Shown in pieces: positions 18,846-27,924 of a DNA stretch of 64,000 bases (the first letter of the stretch is position 1; every line of letters begins with the position of its first letter). The position numbers and the translations under genes are program-made. Below the pieces are notes generated by a model, which was given only the letters and a program-made list of their open reading frames with translations, searched no databases and was not told the origin of the DNA. Source of the DNA: an uncultured Sutterella sp. (GTDB taxonomy: Bacteria > Pseudomonadota > Gammaproteobacteria > Burkholderiales > Burkholderiaceae_F); NCBI GenBank assembly GCA_900544335.1, contig UQUS01000004.1, positions 1-64,000 of the forward strand, in the 5' to 3' direction.

Positions 18846-20105
18846 CTATACCGCTTCCTTTTGCATCGTAATCGAGCGTTCGATAATCCGAAGCGTTGTC
18901 TTCAGGCTTTTGACCCAGGGTGTAATCGGTAAGAACTCAGCGTAACTGTGAAAGTTCGCCCCGCCCGTAAAGTAATTGGGGGTCGGAATCCCGCACGAGG
19001 ATAGGTAAGAGCCGTCCGTGCCGCCTCGCATCGCGACGGTGTTAAGCGGAAGATTAAGGTCCTTCACGGCACCGATCAGCAATTCCACGGCCGCGCGCTT
19101 TTCGGGGGTAATCGCGTCGGCGATATTCGCATATGTATCCGTAATGGAAAGGGTCATTTGAGCGCGCGGATGGCGCACTTTCAAAAAGGAAAGGGCTTCT
19201 TTTAGGAACGCTTTTTTCGCTTCAAAACGCGCTTTGTCGTGGTCGCGTATGTTAAGACGGATGACGGCATCGGTGGCCCCGGCGACAACGGACTTGGGGT
19301 GAATAAAGCCCTCGCGCCCTTCAGTGCATTCGGGGGTCGCCGTCCGATCCAAAAGGGCAATCAAGTCATGCGCCACAAAGACAGGGTTCACGAGAACGCC
19401 CTTGGAATTCATCGGGTGTGCGGAAATGCCTCGGATGGTCACGACGGCCTCGGCGGCATTAAAGGTCTCGTAAACGACCTCGCCGAGTTCTCCGCCGTCA
19501 ACGGTGTAGGCAAAGTCAACCGGGAATTTTGACAGATTGAGTTTCTTTGAGCCTTTCAGGCCGATTTCTTCATCAGGTACGAAGGCCACGAAAATATCCC
19601 CGTGCGGGAGCTTTTCGCGTGTGACGATGCTCAAGGCCTCCATCACGACGGCAGCACCGCTTTTGTTATCGGCGCCGAGAACCGAGGTGCCGTCCGTCAC
19701 GAGAATATCGTCTCCGACGTAAGGCGCAAGCTCGGGGTGCTCGGCCTTTTTAAGCCAAATGTCTTTTTCGGGATTAAGAGAAATATCGCCTCCGTCGTAA
19801 TTTTTCACAAGATGCGGGTGAATTTCAGGGCTAAGGCCGCAGTCCACGGTATCTAAATGCGCACACCAGCCGATGGCAGGGGCCGTTTGACCGGCAGAAA
19901 GGTTCGAGGGAAGTTTCCCGGTTAAGCACCCGAATACGGAAATCTCCACGTCCGTCATTCCCATAGCCGTGAGCTCTTTGGCAAGGAGTTCAGCGAGCTG
20001 AATTTCGTTCGGATTACTCGGAACCGTTGCCGCTTTACTGTTACTTTGCGTGCTCACGGCGACATAGTGCATAAAGCGGTCAATTAGATGCTGTGCTTCT
20101 GACAT
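18846..20105 (-). CDS. pepT: Peptidase T (tripeptide aminopeptidase)
   Basis: A 419-residue M20-family zinc peptidase, the usual PepT length. Motifs: GWCAHLDTVD (first zinc ligand with catalytic Asp), TDGTSVLGADNKSGAAV (bridging Asp), FVPDEEIGLKGS (catalytic Glu and zinc Glu), AYTVDGGELGE and AMRGGTDGSYLSSCGIPTPNYFTGG with a late zinc-binding His. It cleaves the N-terminal residue of tripeptides in the cytoplasm. In enteric bacteria pepT is induced anaerobically through FNR; an FNR-like site lies 223 bases upstream here (20328-20341). A hairpin terminator follows. Confidence 0.92.
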   Translation of the reverse strand: MSEAQHLIDRFMHYVAVSTQSNSKAATVPSNPNEIQLAELLAKELTAMGMTDVEISVFGCLTGKLPSNLSAGQTAPAIGWCAHLDTVDCGLSPEIHPHLVKNYDGGDISLNPEKDIWLKKAEHPELAPYVGDDILVTDGTSVLGADNKSGAAVVMEALSIVTREKLPHGDIFVAFVPDEEIGLKGSKKLNLSKFPVDFAYTVDGGELGEVVYETFNAAEAVVTIRGISAHPMNSKGVLVNPVFVAHDLIALLDRTATPECTEGREGFIHPKSVVAGATDAVIRLNIRDHDKARFEAKKAFLKEALSFLKVRHPRAQMTLSITDTYANIADAITPEKRAAVELLIGAVKDLNLPLNTVAMRGGTDGSYLSSCGIPTPNYFTGGANFHSYAEFLPITPWVKSLKTTLRIIERSITMQKEAV

Positions 20106-20327
20106 AGATAACTCCGTTATTCGAGGCAGGGCTTACTCGGCAAGATGGGCTTTTTTCCGAGCTTATCTCCCAAATTCGTGTGTCTCGGATTGTATCGCGC
20201 CGCCTTTCCTTTAAGCGTGGTTTTAAGGCGAGTGCCGGGCCGATAGCCTCTTCTTAGTTGGCCGGTAAAGGTCTTTGAAAACAGAGGACTTTTCGTAAAA
20301 GACCCTTTAAACCTCGGGGCTTTGACT

Positions 20328-20341
20328 TTGATTTAAGTCAA
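20328..20341. promoter_or_regulatory. FNR/ANR-like box
   Basis: TTGAT-TTAA-GTCAA differs at one position from the FNR consensus TTGAT-N4-ATCAA. It lies between pepT (minus) and the gene at 20597 (plus), rather far upstream of both. Confidence 0.4.
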
Positions 20342-20383
20342 ATGGCGCTCCTCTCGTGATCTTTCGTTGCGATGTCTTCCCAT

Positions 20384-20425
20384 ACTAAATCTAGATGCAA
20401 AGTCGGGGGTGTTTCTAGATTTAGT
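20384..20425. repeat. 12-bp perfect inverted repeat with 18-bp spacer
   Basis: Arms ACTAAATCTAGA (20384-20395) and TCTAGATTTAGT (20414-20425). No T-run follows. It could be an operator for a dimeric regulator of the divergent genes or a leader hairpin. The remaining bases between 20106 and 20596 show no gene. Confidence 0.5.
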
Positions 20426-20596
20426 GGCACCCTGTCGCCCTCTGTTTCTTTTGAAAAGATCATTGGGCATTTGCAAAAATCTCCTTATGATTCAAGGCGA
20501 AAGTCTTTCAAATAAAGAGATCACGTAATGATCCTTACAGGTCGTAACCGTTAAAATTCAGGTTGTAGGAAGTCTTTTTTTAGTAAGGGGGACTTA

Positions 20597-21118
20597 ATGA
20601 TTAGGACATCGGGTTTTCGGCAGTTGGTTCGGTCACCGTTCGTGACGTTTAAGTCGGCGTTTGTTAATTTGCCGCGTCTGCAGATTCCGTGCCGTGCGTC
20701 TTCACTGTGCCGCTTCGGGCTTGATGCCGATTCGGCCGAAGCGATTAAGGACTTAAGCCGGACGCCTTCGGAAGAAGCACGCCTGGTCGCCGCGTTCATT
20801 CTTATTGTCTACCGCGATGAGTTTTTGGAATCCCGTCGCGATTTGCTCGCTTGGATCAACCGCAAAGGCGGCATTGATGAGAAAAAGGAAGTAGCATTAA
20901 CATGCCTGGCGCACCGATTCGAAGCGGCCGACGCCCTTTGGCTGCTTTCGGACACCGAGAGCGGCAATGAGCCACCCTCAGACCGTCTCGGCAGCGAAAG
21001 CGCTTTGCATCAACGTGCAATTGCTTCTCAGAGCCCCGTAAAACCTCGCCGTACTCTCCCAATCACGCGTCACCCGAAGCGTAGTGAGAATAATTTCTTT
21101 TGCTTGGCGTGCGCTTAA
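20597..21118 (+). CDS. Hypothetical protein, overlapping hipA-like gene antisense
   Basis: A 173-residue frame with AAGGGGG just before its ATG. Residues about 35-125 have protein-like composition (for example EEARLVAAFILIVYRDEFLES and KKEVALTCLAHRFEAADALW, helical, possibly HEAT-like). The last 47 codons lie antisense to the HipA C-terminus and look like shadow sequence, so the natural protein may once have ended earlier. No family recognised. Confidence 0.45.
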   Translation: MIRTSGFRQLVRSPFVTFKSAFVNLPRLQIPCRASSLCRFGLDADSAEAIKDLSRTPSEEARLVAAFILIVYRDEFLESRRDLLAWINRKGGIDEKKEVALTCLAHRFEAADALWLLSDTESGNEPPSDRLGSESALHQRAIASQSPVKPRRTLPITRHPKRSENNFFCLACA

Positions 21119-22195
21119 ATTAAAGTAGCGTGCCACCGAGAGGGCCGTGTTCGTGTCGGCGAGTGTGTTTTTTCCGACCACGGCCGTCTGCAAGGTTCTA
21201 AAGGGGAGCGACGAGGGCTTAGAAAGCGCATACGAAATCGGGCAAAGCCTCCAGCCTCCCTCATGGCGATAAAACCAGATGTTCTCCGGTATATCGCGAC
21301 TATTTAAAACCACCATATCAAACACAAGGCGAGAGAAAAGCTCTCGCAAGTCTTCTTTGGGTTTACTCCCTTCACGATTAAGAATATCGGCAATATCCAG
21401 CCAGGTTACGGAGGCGGCATTGTCACCGCCCTTTGCCAGCGTTGCCGCCGAAAGGCAAAAGAGGGGATTTCCGCCTGCTCGATCAAAGCGTTCTTCCAAA
21501 TACCCGAGGCTCGGGATAAAGCGTCCCGAAAGGGCTTTAAGCCCCGCCTTTTTCGCTAGCGTCATAGTGACGGCGGCCCACAAGGGTTCGTCGACTTGAG
21601 ACGCCGGATTGCGCGGTCTTAGGACATATTCGGTCTCCGGGTTTTTCTCCGTCCGCACACGAAACTTGATTTTCGTTCCCCCGAACGTGTCTCCCAGGGA
21701 CTGAATAAGGTCAATTTCTTCCTCGCTCAATCGCGAAGGATCCCGAAAGTAGCTTTCAGTGGCTCGCATAAGCCTTCCCGTTAGGGGCTTCGTGAGAATC
21801 GGAGCAGGGACTTCGGAAGGGGCCTCAGTTCCGAAAAATAGGGAAGAAAAGCGCAAAGCGGGGGGATTTTCAAGCAAGAAATCGAGAGCATCGCTCGTTG
21901 TGTTTGCCGAGTCTGAGGTCCGTAACAGCCAAGTTCCGGGGAGGTGGTCCCGTAAAAATCCGAAAATCGGTTCTCGGAGGCGTTTTGTTACAGTCTCCTT
22001 ATTTTCGGGAGTCAGGATTCGGGGCTCGAGCGGCAAGGCCGCCCCTAAGGCAAAACCGATTTTGAGCCAGGTCGGATCGTATCGAAAGGCCAAAGTAGGG
22101 GAAGCAGAATTTTTTCCTCTCTCGTCTCGAGCGATTTGTCCGACGGTCAGGATGCTTTTGTCGACAATCACGCTTACCGGAAAAATGTTTGTCAT
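20978..22195 (-). CDS. HipA-like protein with degenerate kinase active site
   Basis: A 405-residue HipA homologue. Recognisable elements are the glycine-rich GGTKIKF (172-178), corresponding to the P-loop region, and LEERFDR (233-239). The catalytic loop, usually TDxHxKN, reads SRDIPEN (299-305), with Arg300 where the catalytic Asp belongs. The usual metal-binding YDL/FDL reads SYAL (321-324). Both key aspartates therefore seem lost, so Ser/Thr kinase activity is doubtful. It follows the hipB-like gene by 6 bases. It may be a decayed toxin or a non-catalytic corepressor (inference). Confidence 0.75.
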   Translation of the reverse strand: MTNIFPVSVIVDKSILTVGQIARDERGKNSASPTLAFRYDPTWLKIGFALGAALPLEPRILTPENKETVTKRLREPIFGFLRDHLPGTWLLRTSDSANTTSDALDFLLENPPALRFSSLFFGTEAPSEVPAPILTKPLTGRLMRATESYFRDPSRLSEEEIDLIQSLGDTFGGTKIKFRVRTEKNPETEYVLRPRNPASQVDEPLWAAVTMTLAKKAGLKALSGRFIPSLGYLEERFDRAGGNPLFCLSAATLAKGGDNAASVTWLDIADILNREGSKPKEDLRELFSRLVFDMVVLNSRDIPENIWFYRHEGGWRLCPISYALSKPSSLPFRTLQTAVVGKNTLADTNTALSVARYFNLSARQAKEIILTTLRVTRDWESTARFYGALRSNCTLMQSAFAAETV

Positions 22196-22201
22196 AGGAC
22201 C

Positions 22202-22504
22202 TTAAATTTTTTTCATCGTGCTACGGATGCGTTTCGGGAGATTTTCTTCCTCGAATGCTTGCGTCATGGAATCGCCGGTCAAAATTTCCGAAAAGGGCAG
22301 TCCCATCCCGAGCGCCTGTATGACGGCAGCCACTGTTCCGATGGCCACCCCGCAATTGCCTTTTTCTATCTTCGTGAGGGTACTCAATCCGATGCCGGCG
22401 CGTTCGGCGAGCACCTCTTGGGGGACACGCCGTTTCAGACGGGCTGTTTTGATGTTGCGACCGAGCACTCGCAAAGATTCTTCTACCGCGACGGAAGGTC
22501 TCAT
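22202..22504 (-). CDS. HipB-like XRE-family regulator
   Basis: A 100-residue helix-turn-helix protein: IKTARLKRRVPQEVLAERAGIGLSTLTKIEKG (about 18-49) is a classic HTH_3 domain. HipB-type antitoxins repress their own operon and bind HipA. It is first in the hipBA-like operon. Short repeats just upstream (CGTTACT near 22505 and 22536, and GGTTA/TAACC near 22520) may be its operator. Confidence 0.8.
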   Translation of the reverse strand: MRPSVAVEESLRVLGRNIKTARLKRRVPQEVLAERAGIGLSTLTKIEKGNCGVAIGTVAAVIQALGMGLPFSEILTGDSMTQAFEEENLPKRIRSTMKKI

Positions 22505-23531
22505 ATCGTTACTTTCCTAAAGGTTAAGCCGTGTAACCGTTACTATTATGTTAGTAAACCTAAACGAATTCGTCAAGTTCGGTTCGGGTGAAATTTTGCT
22601 AAAAACAAGGGGCTTTACACTCGCCTCCGGTCTCAATGGCTCAGATAAGCCGTAGGATATGAATGGAAAGCTAATTTAAACGTTAGGATATAACGATTAA
22701 GACTTTTTAGCGGGAATTCAGCGCTCGCTCTTTTTGAAGTGACTGCTTAAGAATTAAGCGCCGTTTTCAGCTCTCTTCCCTCGGGTCGGAAAAATTTTCG
22801 GGTTCTGACCGGCTGGTGTTTTTCGATAGAAAGTATCTATCGTTAAAAATAGTAGAAAGCGGCTTTCTAAAACGAACATTACTTTGTTTTTCTCTGAATC
22901 TTTTGCGAGCTCTCGTCAGGCTTTTACGCCTTTACCATCCGCATTGAGGATTTCCTTACATTCAGCCGGCGTTTCCTTTTTCTTTGACCGAGGGCGAGAG
23001 TCTTCCGGACTTTTCCCGGGCAATCGCTTTCGTAGGAACACTTGCGACTTACTCGGCTACCGGCGACGTTGCTTTGCCTTTACGCCGTCAATTTCCGAGG
23101 CTTTTCATCGGACGCCTGTACGGTTCCGGATACTTCAAGGGCATTTATTTACGTCGTTTTTCCGTATTTCGTATCGTCTTTTGCCGGAATTGAATCTCTA
23201 AACCATTGAAACAAATGCCTTTTTTCTGATGCCTAACGTCCTTCGTTTGCCCGAAATTTTTTCATCTGTTTCCGGTCTTTCTTCTTATTTAAGGCGTCTG
23301 CGTCTTTAAAAAGCGCAAAATACTATTCCTTCAATCTTTGTAAAACTTTATTTCAGACGGCAATCGGAGTATGCTCGCCTTCTTTCAAAAGTCGCGCGTA
23401 TTGGGGTTTTACGCAGGAGGCGCTTCCGGGAGGAGGGATTGTGCGTAAGGTCCACGGGTTGCGGGTGCAACATGCGGGAAATTTTCCCGCCTTTTTTATT
23501 GAAGCGCGCTTTATGCAGTCGGAGAGCAGTC
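22505..23531. other. Long intergenic region with several hairpins
   Basis: About 1 kb without a convincing gene. It holds CGATAGA/TCTATCG (22824-22842), TAGAAAG/CTTTCTA (22853-22869) and, near the sstT start, GTTGC/GCAAC. A plus-strand frame at 22884-23201 is Phe/Arg/Ser-rich, has no ribosome site and is probably not expressed. Confidence 0.4.
23474..23497 (+). terminator. Terminator-like hairpin in the sstT leader
   Basis: GCGGGA (23474-23479) pairs with TCCCGC (23485-23490), followed by CTTTTTTATT. It lies 35 bases before the sstT ATG, so it could act as an attenuator in the sstT leader; a competing GTTGC/GCAAC stem lies directly upstream. Confidence 0.55.
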
Positions 23532-24764
23532 ATGTTAAATCATAAAATCCCGTTTCATCGGGCGATGCCGATGATTCTCGGCGGGTCTTTGGTTAAGAAG
23601 ATTCTTATAGCGTTGGTTTTAGGTAGTTTGACAGCGTATTTCTTCCCGAATTTCGCTGTTTCAGTTGGTTTCCTCGGCACACTTTTCGTCTCCGCTTTAA
23701 AGGCTGTGGCTCCGGTTCTCGTGCTCATTCTTGTTTGCGCAGCCATTGCTAACCAGGACATCAATGCCGACAGTCACATTAAGCCGATTTTGGTGCTTTA
23801 TATTGTCGGCACATTCTGTGCGGCAGCTACAGCCGTGATTGCAAGCTTTGTCTTCCCGGTTTCGATTCAATTGGCGACAACCGGTGCTTCGGCTTCGGCT
23901 CCCGGCGGCATTGCCGAAGTGCTGAAAAACCTTTTCCTTTCAGCCGTTGACAACCCCGTTCATGCCCTGATTTCCGCAAACTACATCGGTATTTTGGCGT
24001 GGGCCGTCGGTTTCGGCCTCGCGTTAAAGAAGGCCTCGAACCGCACGCGCGAAATGCTTAACGACCTGGCTGACGGAATCGAATTTATCGTCCATATCGT
24101 CATTTCCTGCGCCCCGATCGGTATTTACGGTCTTGTTTCCAATACGTTTGCGACCGAAGGATTCGGCGCCTTAGTGGGCTACGTGCAGCTTCTTGCCGTG
24201 CTTCTCGGGTGCATGTTCTTTGTGGCGCTTGTATTCAACCCGCTTTTGGTCTGGTTCTGCATCCGTCGCAATCCGTATCCTTTGACGCTCTTAACGCTCC
24301 GTGAATCGGGCGTGATGGCCTTCTTTACGCGTTCGTCTGCGGCCAATATTCCGGTTAACTTGGAACTTTGCCGCAAATTGCAGCTTTCGCAGGATACCTA
24401 CAGCGTTTCCATTCCCTTGGGTGCCACGATTAACATGGCCGGTGCTGCCATCACGATTACGGTTCTGGCGCTTTCGGCTTGCACGACCTTAGGTATTCAT
24501 GTCGACTTCCTGACGGCGGTTTTGCTTGCCGTTGTCGCGTCCCTGTGCGCTTGCGGTGCGGCCGGTGTTCCGGGTGGGTCGCTCATGCTCATTCCCTTGG
24601 CTTGCAGCCTTTTCGGAATCGACAACAACACAGCCATGCAGGTTGTGGCCGTCGGCTTTATCATCGGTGTGTTGCAGGATTCGTGCGAGACAGCGCTCAA
24701 TTCTTCGTCCGATGCGCTCTTTACGGCAGCGGCTTGCTTACGTGCCAAGCGTTTGGAGTCTTAA
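23532..24764 (+). CDS. sstT: Serine/threonine:sodium symporter
   Basis: A 410-residue polytopic membrane protein of the DAACS family. The diagnostic segment [19 protein letters not shown], then [19 protein letters not shown] and the later [20 protein letters not shown], match SstT, which imports serine and threonine with sodium. I chose the ATG at 23532 (GGAGAG site 6 bases upstream; protein begins [12 protein letters not shown]) over an upstream in-frame start that would encode the terminator hairpin. A terminator follows. Confidence 0.92.
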   Translation: MLNHKIPFHRAMPMILGGSLVKKILIALVLGSLTAYFFPNFAVSVGFLGTLFVSALKAVAPVLVLILVCAAIANQDINADSHIKPILVLYIVGTFCAAATAVIASFVFPVSIQLATTGASASAPGGIAEVLKNLFLSAVDNPVHALISANYIGILAWAVGFGLALKKASNRTREMLNDLADGIEFIVHIVISCAPIGIYGLVSNTFATEGFGALVGYVQLLAVLLGCMFFVALVFNPLLVWFCIRRNPYPLTLLTLRESGVMAFFTRSSAANIPVNLELCRKLQLSQDTYSVSIPLGATINMAGAAITITVLALSACTTLGIHVDFLTAVLLAVVASLCACGAAGVPGGSLMLIPLACSLFGIDNNTAMQVVAVGFIIGVLQDSCETALNSSSDALFTAAACLRAKRLES

Positions 24765-24798
24765 AAATAAACGCGTCTTGAATTTCTAAAGACGAGGG

Positions 24799-24832
24799 GA
24801 CCGACTCAGGTGTTTTGGGTCGGTCTTTTTTT
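24799..24832 (+). terminator. Rho-independent terminator of sstT
   Basis: GACCGAC (24799-24805) pairs with GTCGGTC (24819-24825), followed by seven T residues. Confidence 0.85.
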
Positions 24833-24920
24833 CCGCCATGCCGGTAAAGCAGAGCGTGAGAAACCGGTGGTTTTGCAGGATTTTTGCCGGCATCGATTCT
24901 CAAAACGGTCAGGGCACAAA

Positions 24921-26642
24921 CTAAAAAATCTCAAAAGCCGAGAGCCTCAATCCTTTGTAAACGAGTGCAAGGCGTTTGAGATTGGAAATGCTCTTGAGGG
25001 CTTCTCCTTGAGCGTATCTTTCCGCTTGCGTTTTAGCCTCCGCAAGGGCTTTTTGTACGGCTTCATCGGTTGCATCGGTCTTCAGGTGCTTGACTTCGAT
25101 GACGTAACTCGGAAGAGAGGTGTCGTGCTTGGGAGTCAGGAGTAAATCGATAAAGCCCGAGTTCTCTCCGCGTGATTCGATTTCAAGTTGCCCGCCGTAT
25201 TCACCCGATGCCCAAAGCGTTGAAGAAAGCATCATTTGAAAAGCCGCCTCATTGACGTGTACAGCCATGTGAACGCCGCTTGTTTGCGCGAGGCGTCTAT
25301 CGGCAAGATCAAGCCAAAGTTTGGGATTCCCTTCGGTCAGAGCTTTGTAAGCCAGAGAAAACTCCTCAGCATCAAAGGTGTATCGCGGAGCATTCAAAAT
25401 GTTCTTGAAGTAATACTCAAAGAACTGAATCCCGATGGCGCGATTGGGAACCGTAAGGGTCTTCCAATCGTTCGGCGCGAAGGTCAAAAATCCCATGTAA
25501 AAGAGAGCGGATAACAGATTCTGTTCATCTAAGAACTCTTGAGTATTGAGATTGAGTACCTTAAGGTCACCTTCAAATGGAATCGGTCGGTTGTTTAAGG
25601 CCCGACTCACAATGTCACGGACAAATTCCGAATCACCGAGCGAAAGAACAGCTTCAATCTTGTCAAGGCTATTGGCCACCGAGGGGTCGAGCATTGAGCG
25701 AGGTTCTCTCCCTGTCTCGGCAATTGAACTTAAGTAATTCAAACACATGGACGAGTTAAAAACGGTTTCTTGCATATCCGGATTAAAGCAGTATCCGTTG
25801 TACCACTCTTTCATGCGAATCAAGACTTCGTCTAGAGACTTTCCGTATTGTTTCAAGTCAACGAGTTGTGAAATCAAATTGCGAAGTTCTCGCTCCGTAA
25901 AACCGAACATGGTTGTGAATCGGGCATTTGTCGTGAAATTCTTCGTAAGCGAAAAACCGGATGTCATCGAATCGAGTTGAATCGTCGTAACGCCGGTGAT
26001 AAATATTCGACCGATTGTTCCTTTTGTAGCAATTTGTTTTAGCCTTTCGTAGAAAGTCTTCAGAGCACCCCCGGACTTTGTCAGCGCCTGAAAGGATTTA
26101 AGACTGGAAGCAAGGACCTCATTGGCTCCTTGATCGTATTCATCAATGATGAGATAAATCGGTTCCCGAAAGGTTGCCTCGTATTCACGCACAAAGGCTG
26201 TCAGCAGTCGATGTGCAGAATCGAACTTCTCTCTGAGAAGACTCTCTCCGCTCTTAAAAGGATAACGTAGACAAAAATCAAAAAAACCCGATAGAACCTG
26301 ATCGGCGAAATCGCTCTCAAAATTTTGCGGTGATATTCCCGAGAAGTCGAAATGAATGACTCGAAATGTATTGGCAAGCGGTGTCTTGTGCTCTCCGATA
26401 TAGGTGCCGGCAAAGTTACGTTCAAAGTCCTTGGCCGCGGCGATATCGTAATAGGCCTGCAGTGTTTGCGTGAAAAGCGTCTTTCCGAAACGGCGGGGAC
26501 GGACGATGAAGGGAAAGCGATTGGCGAACGATTCGAGTTCGGCGATGAACTCGGTCTTGTCGACATAGGCAAGGTTATTTGCACGCAAAATCGAAAAGTT
26601 TGCTTCGCCGTAGGGAGCCATTTTCAGAGCATTCTGTGTCAT
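24921..26642 (-). CDS. AAA-ATPase-like protein with C-terminal PD-(D/E)XK nuclease domain
   Basis: A 573-residue protein of the AAA-ATPase_like (PF09820) plus DUF1703 type. The N-terminus has the typical YGEANFSILRANNLAYVDKT and a variant P-loop PRRFGKTLFTQTL (about 49-61). YLIIDEYDQGANE is the Walker B region. The C-terminus carries FIDLLLTP and YVIEVKHLK, the Asp and Glu-x-Lys of a PD-(D/E)XK fold. These proteins are abundant in gut bacteria and their function is unresolved. A second, truncated family member lies just upstream (26719-26982), next to the phage insertion. Confidence 0.85.
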   Translation of the reverse strand: MTQNALKMAPYGEANFSILRANNLAYVDKTEFIAELESFANRFPFIVRPRRFGKTLFTQTLQAYYDIAAAKDFERNFAGTYIGEHKTPLANTFRVIHFDFSGISPQNFESDFADQVLSGFFDFCLRYPFKSGESLLREKFDSAHRLLTAFVREYEATFREPIYLIIDEYDQGANEVLASSLKSFQALTKSGGALKTFYERLKQIATKGTIGRIFITGVTTIQLDSMTSGFSLTKNFTTNARFTTMFGFTERELRNLISQLVDLKQYGKSLDEVLIRMKEWYNGYCFNPDMQETVFNSSMCLNYLSSIAETGREPRSMLDPSVANSLDKIEAVLSLGDSEFVRDIVSRALNNRPIPFEGDLKVLNLNTQEFLDEQNLLSALFYMGFLTFAPNDWKTLTVPNRAIGIQFFEYYFKNILNAPRYTFDAEEFSLAYKALTEGNPKLWLDLADRRLAQTSGVHMAVHVNEAAFQMMLSSTLWASGEYGGQLEIESRGENSGFIDLLLTPKHDTSLPSYVIEVKHLKTDATDEAVQKALAEAKTQAERYAQGEALKSISNLKRLALVYKGLRLSAFEIF

Positions 26643-26718
26643 TTCTCAGCTGTTTCCACGGGAAAAATGTTGTGTTGATGATTATACGTGCATTGGCTGT
26701 TCTTGTTCGGGTTGCTAT

Positions 26719-26982
26719 TTAGTAGGGCACCAGAGCTATAGTAAAAAGAGTTTTCACGAAACGGCTTGGGTGAATCATTCGAACGACGCCACAGGGCAGC
26801 CGTTCCATTGTCTCGATGAATCGGGCTTTGTCTACGTACACAAAGCCTTTCTTGCGGATTTCTTCAAAGTTTGCAAGAGCGGCGCAAGGAAGATGTCGTA
26901 GCATTTTTTGCCTTGCGTTGTCTTGGCGGCAACGGAGCATATTTGGGTAAATTCCAACAGAATCAACGCTATTTTCTGCCAC
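26719..26982 (-). pseudogene. N-terminal fragment of an AAA-ATPase-like gene
   Basis: The frame contains LANFEEIRKKGFVYVDKARF and IHPSRFVKTLFTIALVPY followed by a stop. This matches the first 70 or so residues of the family at 24921-26642, with the P-loop altered (PSRFVKT instead of PRRFGKT). The gene is cut short at its 3' side, and the phage's dif-like site lies immediately upstream. A relic paralogue at the integration site. Confidence 0.65.
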
Positions 26983-27842
26983 AAGTCAACATAACTACTA
27001 TTATGTTGACTTTTAGCGGCATCTTTTCGGCGAGCTTTGATGGCCTCCATGCCATCGGGATCGATTGTATCATAAATCGCGTCGTAATACTTCGGCGGAC
27101 GAAGTGGCAAAATTTCGCCATTCGTACCTTGCCGGACAAGACACTTGTCCGCGGGATATACATCCGTCAAGTAAGTCTTTACCCAGTCTGCGCCAATGCC
27201 TGGACGGCGACTCATAACAACGTATTCAGGTTTTCTACCTTGATAATGCTGCTCTGCCTTATCTCCGTTAATCTTTTTCATACAATAACGAGCGACATAA
27301 GCGCAGCTTTCAAAAGTAACCTCTCCTATTGAACAATATCCAATAGGATGGCCAAATTCATCACTCCACATCTTCTCTAAAAGCGGAGAGCGATAAATAG
27401 GATGACCGTGATTACTGCTAAACAAATACTTATCGCGAAAATCAAATCCAAAAAGAATTGCATGATAATGGGGCCTATTTAATAATGAACCATATTCTCC
27501 GCATTGAAAATACCTAAGTTTAATCGGGGCTATCTCCTTTCTTAGACGCTTCCAGAATAACTGCATATCACGAACTACTAAAGAACCGTTTTCTGGTAAA
27601 TGCTCTTGATTATAAGTTAGAGTTAAAAAGGAATTCTCCTTGTGCATTTTCGCTTCATGGACGCATCTTGTCGCCCACTGGCGACTATGGTCAAGACGGC
27701 AGCCGATGCACTTACCACAGGGAACTGTCAGACCTTCAATATATCTAACGCCTTTTGGCGGTCCGGGTTGGAAATAAATACCAATCTTTCCTGTTGCTAT
27801 CTCCACGCCACGGGCGCATGGAATTGGGTGATAACAAGTCAT
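26832..27842 (-). CDS. Gokushovirus VP4 replication initiator, C-terminus read into host DNA
   Basis: A 336-residue frame. Motifs of the rolling-circle Rep: a cysteine-rich VPCGKCIGCRLDHSRQWATR region, TLTYNQEHLP, the HUH-like RPHYHAILFG, and YVARYCMKK with the presumed catalytic Tyr. It nicks the replicative form and stays covalently attached to start replication. At 27011-26984 the frame passes through the dif-like site (read as SQHNSSYVDL) and its last 45 or so residues are host-encoded. The natural tail appears to be the fragment at 31640-31720. A terminator hairpin lies just upstream of the ATG. Confidence 0.88.
   Translation of the reverse strand: MTCYHPIPCARGVEIATGKIGIYFQPGPPKGVRYIEGLTVPCGKCIGCRLDHSRQWATRCVHEAKMHKENSFLTLTYNQEHLPENGSLVVRDMQLFWKRLRKEIAPIKLRYFQCGEYGSLLNRPHYHAILFGFDFRDKYLFSSNHGHPIYRSPLLEKMWSDEFGHPIGYCSIGEVTFESCAYVARYCMKKINGDKAEQHYQGRKPEYVVMSRRPGIGADWVKTYLTDVYPADKCLVRQGTNGEILPLRPPKYYDAIYDTIDPDGMEAIKARRKDAAKSQHNSSYVDLWQKIALILLEFTQICSVAAKTTQGKKCYDIFLAPLLQTLKKSARKALCT
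26984..27011. repeat. dif-like XerC/XerD recombination site at phage-host junction
   Basis: Two 11-bp arms, AGTCAACATAA and TTATGTTGACT, are perfect reverse complements around a 6-bp centre: the exact 11-6-11 layout of bacterial dif sites. The right arm resembles the XerD arm of E. coli dif (TTATGTTAAAT), and the left ends in CATAA like XerC arms. Phage VP4 sequence lies to the right and host ATPase-relic sequence to the left, so this is the candidate attL. Confidence 0.75.
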
Positions 27843-27854
27843 AATTCTTCACAG

Positions 27855-27877
27855 TAAAAAAAACCGCCTTACGGCGG
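27855..27877 (-). terminator. Phage terminator upstream of VP4
   Basis: On the minus strand CCGCC-GTAA-GGCGG is followed by eight or more T residues. It ends the capsid/small-ORF transcript directly before VP4. Confidence 0.8.
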
Positions 27878-27883
27878 AGGGTT

Positions 27884-27920
27884 GAGCATGCGCGAAAAAA
27901 CCAACTGCTCGCGCACGCTC
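27884..27920. repeat. Imperfect 12-bp inverted repeat in phage intergenic region
   Basis: GAGCATGCGCGA (27884-27895) and TCGCGCACGCTC (27909-27920) pair with one mismatch around a 13-base loop. In single-stranded genomic DNA this would form a stable hairpin, possibly linked to replication or packaging. Confidence 0.6.
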
Positions 27921-27924
27921 TCTG

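Noticed and set aside
22532..22555. TACTATTATGTT shared with the phage dif-like site
   Set aside because: Twelve bases match the centre and start of the right arm of the site at 26984-27011, but the left arm is absent, so it cannot be a Xer site as it stands; probably chance or a half-site relic upstream of hipB.
22884..23201. Possible gene between hipB-like and sstT
   Set aside because: No ribosome site, Phe/Ser/Arg-biased translation and no recognisable domain.
23439..23531. Upstream in-frame start for sstT
   Set aside because: It would translate through the terminator-like hairpin; the ATG at 23532 has a GGAGAG site and the normal SstT N-terminus.
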